DNA of 8,589 nt from assembly GCA_903872555.1 (NCBI GenBank), contig CAIQLE010000397.1, forward strand, positions 1 through 8,589, in the 5' to 3' direction. The position numbers and the translations under genes were made by a program. The notes beneath the pieces were generated by a model that was not told the DNA's origin, did not search any database, and worked only from the letters and a program-made list of their open reading frames with translations. Positions 6,755 to 8,589 of this stretch are shown in pieces. This DNA comes from an uncultured bacterium. Lineage in GTDB: Bacteria > Pseudomonadota > Gammaproteobacteria > Burkholderiales > Burkholderiaceae_D. Numbering within the stretch: the first letter of the stretch is position 1; every line of letters begins with the position of its first letter.

Positions 6755-7488
6755 GCGTCTCCTGCAAGTACTTGTGCCACGTGCAGCACACGGGTTGTAT
6801 GGTCACCTGTGCGGCGCAGCCGGCCTTCGATATTCAGCATACAGCCCAGATCACCGAGCACTACGGCATCGGCACCACTGGCGTGAATGTGTTCACATTT
6901 TTCATCAACAATAGCGGTTGAAATATCGCCGTATTTGACAGCGAAGGTACCGCCAAAACCGCAGCAGGCTCGCGCCTGCTCCATTTCAGTCAGATGCACG
7001 CCTTCACGTTTGGCCAGCAATTCACGCGGCTGGCTCTGTACTCCCAGCTCACGCAGACCACAACAGGAATCGTGATAGGTCACCGACCCCTTGAAGCTAT
7101 CTTTAGCGCTCGCAGGCAGCTTATCCAGCTTAGCGACATTGACTAAAAAATCAGTCAGCTCATAGACGCGTTCCTTGATGCGCGCATAGCGTGCCAGTTC
7201 AGCAGGATGGCCTGCCAAAATGTCATCGTAATGCGTCTTCACAGTCCCGCCGCAAGAGCCGGAAGGAATGACGATGTAGTCAAAGCCCTCGAACTCATTC
7301 AGGAATTTCACCGCCAGTTCACGCGCCGCATCGCGATTGCCGCCGCTGTAAGCTGGCTGACCGCAGCAGGTCTGATTGTCGGGGACGACAACCTCACAGC
7401 CCGCTGCCTCCAGCAGCTTCAGAGTTGAAAAGCCGATTTCGGGGCGCATTACATCTACCAGGCAGGTCACAAGCAGTCCGACACGCAT
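6751..7488 (-). CDS. lutA: LutA-type protein with two cysteine-rich (CCG) domains
   Basis: LutA belongs to the family of proteins with two CCG domains (GlcF, HdrB, YkgE), which bind iron-sulfur clusters in electron-transfer oxidoreductases. With LutB and LutC it oxidises L-lactate. The 245-residue protein carries domain one with C9, C41-C42-G (NQTCCGQPAYSGG) and C79 (SGSCGG). Domain two carries C142-C143-G (HDSCCGLRELG), C175-C176-G (ARACCGFGGTFAVKY) and C216. The spacing of 31 residues between the first and second cysteine groups is the same in both domains, and the length is normal for the family. The start ATG 7488 is preceded by AGGGAA at a suitable distance. It is first in the operon lutA-lutB-dgkA and divergent from the IclR-type regulator, which probably controls it. 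Glycolate-oxidase GlcF is an unlikely alternative, since GlcF is longer and carries its own ferredoxin domain. Confidence 0.93.
   Translation of the reverse strand: MRVGLLVTCLVDVMRPEIGFSTLKLLEAAGCEVVVPDNQTCCGQPAYSGGNRDAARELAVKFLNEFEGFDYIVIPSGSCGGTVKTHYDDILAGHPAELARYARIKERVYELTDFLVNVAKLDKLPASAKDSFKGSVTYHDSCCGLRELGVQSQPRELLAKREGVHLTEMEQARACCGFGGTFAVKYGDISTAIVDEKCEHIHASGADAVVLGDLGCMLNIEGRLRRTGDHTTRVLHVAQVLAGDA
6759..6763 (-). promoter_or_regulatory. Ribosome binding site of lutB inside lutA
   Basis: AGGAG (minus strand) lies within the last codons of lutA, 4 bases before ATG 6754 and 7 bases before ATG 6751. The spacing favours the second ATG. Together with the ATGA overlap this suggests both independent initiation and coupling to lutA translation. 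Confidence 0.7.
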
Positions 7489-7669
7489 GAAATTCCCTAT
7501 GAGAGAGCAGTTTTTTAATGAATTGAATTATCTTCGCTTTGCAGGCCTAACAGCACTGTTCGGAGGGATGAAATATATTCGCGCAAGCAGGCCAAATCTT
7601 TGGTCAGGCGCTTGTGATCGCGTTTCGCATTGTGGTATAACCTAGATACTGCATCGCACCATACTCACC
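7489..7669. promoter_or_regulatory. Divergent control region of lutA and the iclR-type gene
   Basis: This 181-base region must hold promoters for both directions. A GATAAT box on the minus strand (7527-7532) could be the lutA -10 element, but no recognisable -35 lies at the right distance, as in activator-dependent promoters. The heptamer GCAGGCC occurs twice in direct orientation (7541-7547 and 7587-7593), 46 bases apart, each followed by similar bases (TAA and AAA). An 8-bp palindrome AATATATT lies at 7572-7579. Any of these could be part of the regulator's binding site; none is proven. Confidence 0.45.
7612..7641 (+). promoter_or_regulatory. Predicted sigma-70 promoter for the iclR-type gene
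   Basis: TTGTGA (7612-7617, 4 of 6 to TTGACA) and TATAAC (7636-7641, 5 of 6 to TATAAT) are separated by 18 bases, and TGG precedes the -10 box as an extended -10 element. Transcription would start near 7648, leaving a leader of only about 22 bases. No clear Shine-Dalgarno is visible before the ATG at 7670. Confidence 0.5.
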
Positions 7670-8458
7670 ATGAAACCCGATTCCCCAGCCACCAGCGACA
7701 AAACCTCTATCCAGGTGATAGAGCGCATGATGACCTTACTTGATGCATTGGCCAGCTACCCTGATCCCGTCAGTCTGAAAGAGTTATCCAGCACCACCGG
7801 CCTGCACCCTTCTACAGCGCACCGTATCTTGAATGACATGGTGGCCAAGCGCTTCGTCGACCGTGCCGAGCCTGGCAGTTACCGGCTTGGCATGCGCCTG
7901 CTGGAACTGGGTAATATCGTCAAAAGCCGCCTCAACGTCCGTGAAGCGGCCCTGCCTTATATGCAGTCATTGCACCGCAACACCCAGCAAACGGTGAACC
8001 TCTCCGTGCGGCAGGGTGACGAGATTGTCTACATTGATCGCGCTTTTTCAGAACGTTCTGGCATGCAGGTTGTGCGCGCCATCGGTGGCCGTGCGCCGCT
8101 GCACCTGACTTCCATAGGCAAGCTCTTCCTCTCGGCCGACGACAGCAAACTGGTGCGTTCTTACGCTACCCGCACCGGTCTTGCAGGACATAACAAGAAT
8201 TCCATCACCGACCTCACCAAGCTCGAGCGCGAACTATCACTGGTCAGGGCGCGTGGATATGCGCGTGACAATGAAGAACTCGAACTCGGCGTGCGCTGTA
8301 TGGCAGCGGGCATTCGTGACGACGGTGGCCGACTGATCGCCGGCCTCTCTATCTCTGCACCTGCCGACAGGCTTAAGGATGAATGGATGGAAGACCTGAT
8401 CGCCACCGCGAACGATATTTCTTCCGTGCTGGGCTACCGACCCATTGAAAGTATCTGA
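7670..8458 (+). CDS. IclR-family transcriptional regulator
   Basis: IclR-family proteins bind DNA as dimers or tetramers through an N-terminal winged helix-turn-helix and sense small organic acids with a C-terminal domain. The 262-residue protein has the DNA-binding domain at about 14-75, with the recognition part LSSTTGLHPSTAHRILNDM (39-57) and the wing ending in SYRLG (70-74). A linker helix follows, then the effector domain (about 90-255) with SIGKLFL (148-154), RGYARDNEELELGVRCMAAG (195-214, including C210) and GLSISAP (225-231). Length and layout are standard. ATG 7670 gives a short polar leader before the helix-turn-helix; no strong Shine-Dalgarno precedes it. Divergence from lutA makes the lut operon, and perhaps its own gene, the likely target. 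IclR proteins act as repressors or activators, and the sequence does not say which. The ligand is unknown; lactate or a related acid is a guess. Confidence 0.93.
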   Translation: MKPDSPATSDKTSIQVIERMMTLLDALASYPDPVSLKELSSTTGLHPSTAHRILNDMVAKRFVDRAEPGSYRLGMRLLELGNIVKSRLNVREAALPYMQSLHRNTQQTVNLSVRQGDEIVYIDRAFSERSGMQVVRAIGGRAPLHLTSIGKLFLSADDSKLVRSYATRTGLAGHNKNSITDLTKLERELSLVRARGYARDNEELELGVRCMAAGIRDDGGRLIAGLSISAPADRLKDEWMEDLIATANDISSVLGYRPIESI

Positions 8459-8460
8459 AG

Positions 8461-8500
8461 CGACAATCTGTCGCGCTAGCTAGCGATTCGACAACTGTCA
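8461..8500. repeat. Cluster of small dyads after the iclR-type gene
   Basis: Three elements sit in about 40 bases: CGACA-ATC-TGTCG (8461-8473), the perfect 12-bp palindrome CGCTAGCTAGCG (8474-8485), and a second copy-like dyad GACA-AC-TGTC (8490-8499). The first and third share the arms GACA and TGTC. They lie between the stop codon and the terminator and could add RNA structure or bind a protein. No function is known to me. Confidence 0.45.
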
Positions 8501-8503
8501 CAG

Positions 8504-8543
8504 GCATAAAAAAAGCGAACCCTCAGGTTCGCTTTTTTTATGC
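8504..8543. terminator. Strong bidirectional intrinsic terminator
   Basis: An uninterrupted 18-bp stem (8504-8521 with 8526-8543) has a 4-base CTCA loop. Its core GCGAACC/GGTTCGC is flanked by seven A on one side and seven T on the other, so it ends in a U-run in both directions. It fits termination of the iclR-type gene from the left and of the minus-strand gene whose end lies at 8554 from the right. Confidence 0.92.
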
Positions 8544-8553
8544 TTCAGCATGA

Positions 8554-8589
8554 TCAGCTGCGCTTGGCACTACGTTCTGACATGGCCGA
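8554..8589 (-). CDS. C-terminal end of an unidentified minus-strand gene
   Basis: From the right edge the minus strand reads 11 codons, SAMSERSAKRS, followed by TGA at 8554-8556, eleven bases before the symmetric terminator. The position and the bidirectional terminator make a convergent gene likely. The fragment is too short to identify, and the reading frame is inferred from the stop position only. Confidence 0.45.
   Translation of the reverse strand, partial: SAMSERSAKRS

Noticed and set aside
1..8589. CRISPR array, insertion sequence, tRNA or phage-like genes
   Set aside because: No regularly spaced repeats, transposase motifs, tRNA-like folds or phage genes were seen; every large frame on its true strand belongs to a known housekeeping or metabolic family.

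Overview
The window looks like an ordinary chromosomal segment of a betaproteobacterium. The gene order aat-bpt-pyrD and the style of the proteins point to Burkholderiales, perhaps Oxalobacteraceae; this placement is inference from gene content and was not tested by any search. I see no mobile element, CRISPR array, rRNA or tRNA. Coding density is high and no stretch above 300 bases lacks a gene.

Left part (1-1109): a minus-strand ammonium transporter gene (amt), cut by the left edge, is divergent from aat. The shared intergenic region holds the most informative regulatory signals in the window. One is a sigma-54-type -24/-12 element pointing at amt. The other is an NtrC-like dyad about 85-110 bp upstream of it, lying at the probable start of aat transcription.

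Plus-strand block (1110-4927): aat (Leu/Phe-tRNA-protein transferase), bpt (leucyltransferase acting on N-terminal Asp/Glu), pyrD (class 2 dihydroorotate dehydrogenase) and a Tas-like aldo/keto reductase. Aat and Bpt together form the bacterial Leu/N-degron tagging branch. PyrD supplies orotate for pyrimidines. The reductase has no clear link to either.

Minus-strand block (7488 down to 4928): lutA, lutB and dgkA form a tight operon. lutA and lutB overlap by ATGA, and dgkA starts 3 bases after the lutB stop. LutA and LutB are iron-sulfur components of the LutABC L-lactate oxidation complex, but no lutC is present here; diacylglycerol kinase sits where lutC would be expected. The dgkA stop codon directly abuts the stop codon of the convergent reductase gene.

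Right part (7489-8589): an IclR-family regulator is divergent from lutA and is the natural candidate to control the lut operon. It is followed by a cluster of small dyads, a very strong symmetric terminator, and the last 11 codons of a convergent minus-strand gene running off the window.

No clearly new biological system is visible. The points most worth a second look are the NtrC/sigma-54 layout shared by amt and aat, and the lutAB-dgkA operon without lutC under an apparent IclR regulator.
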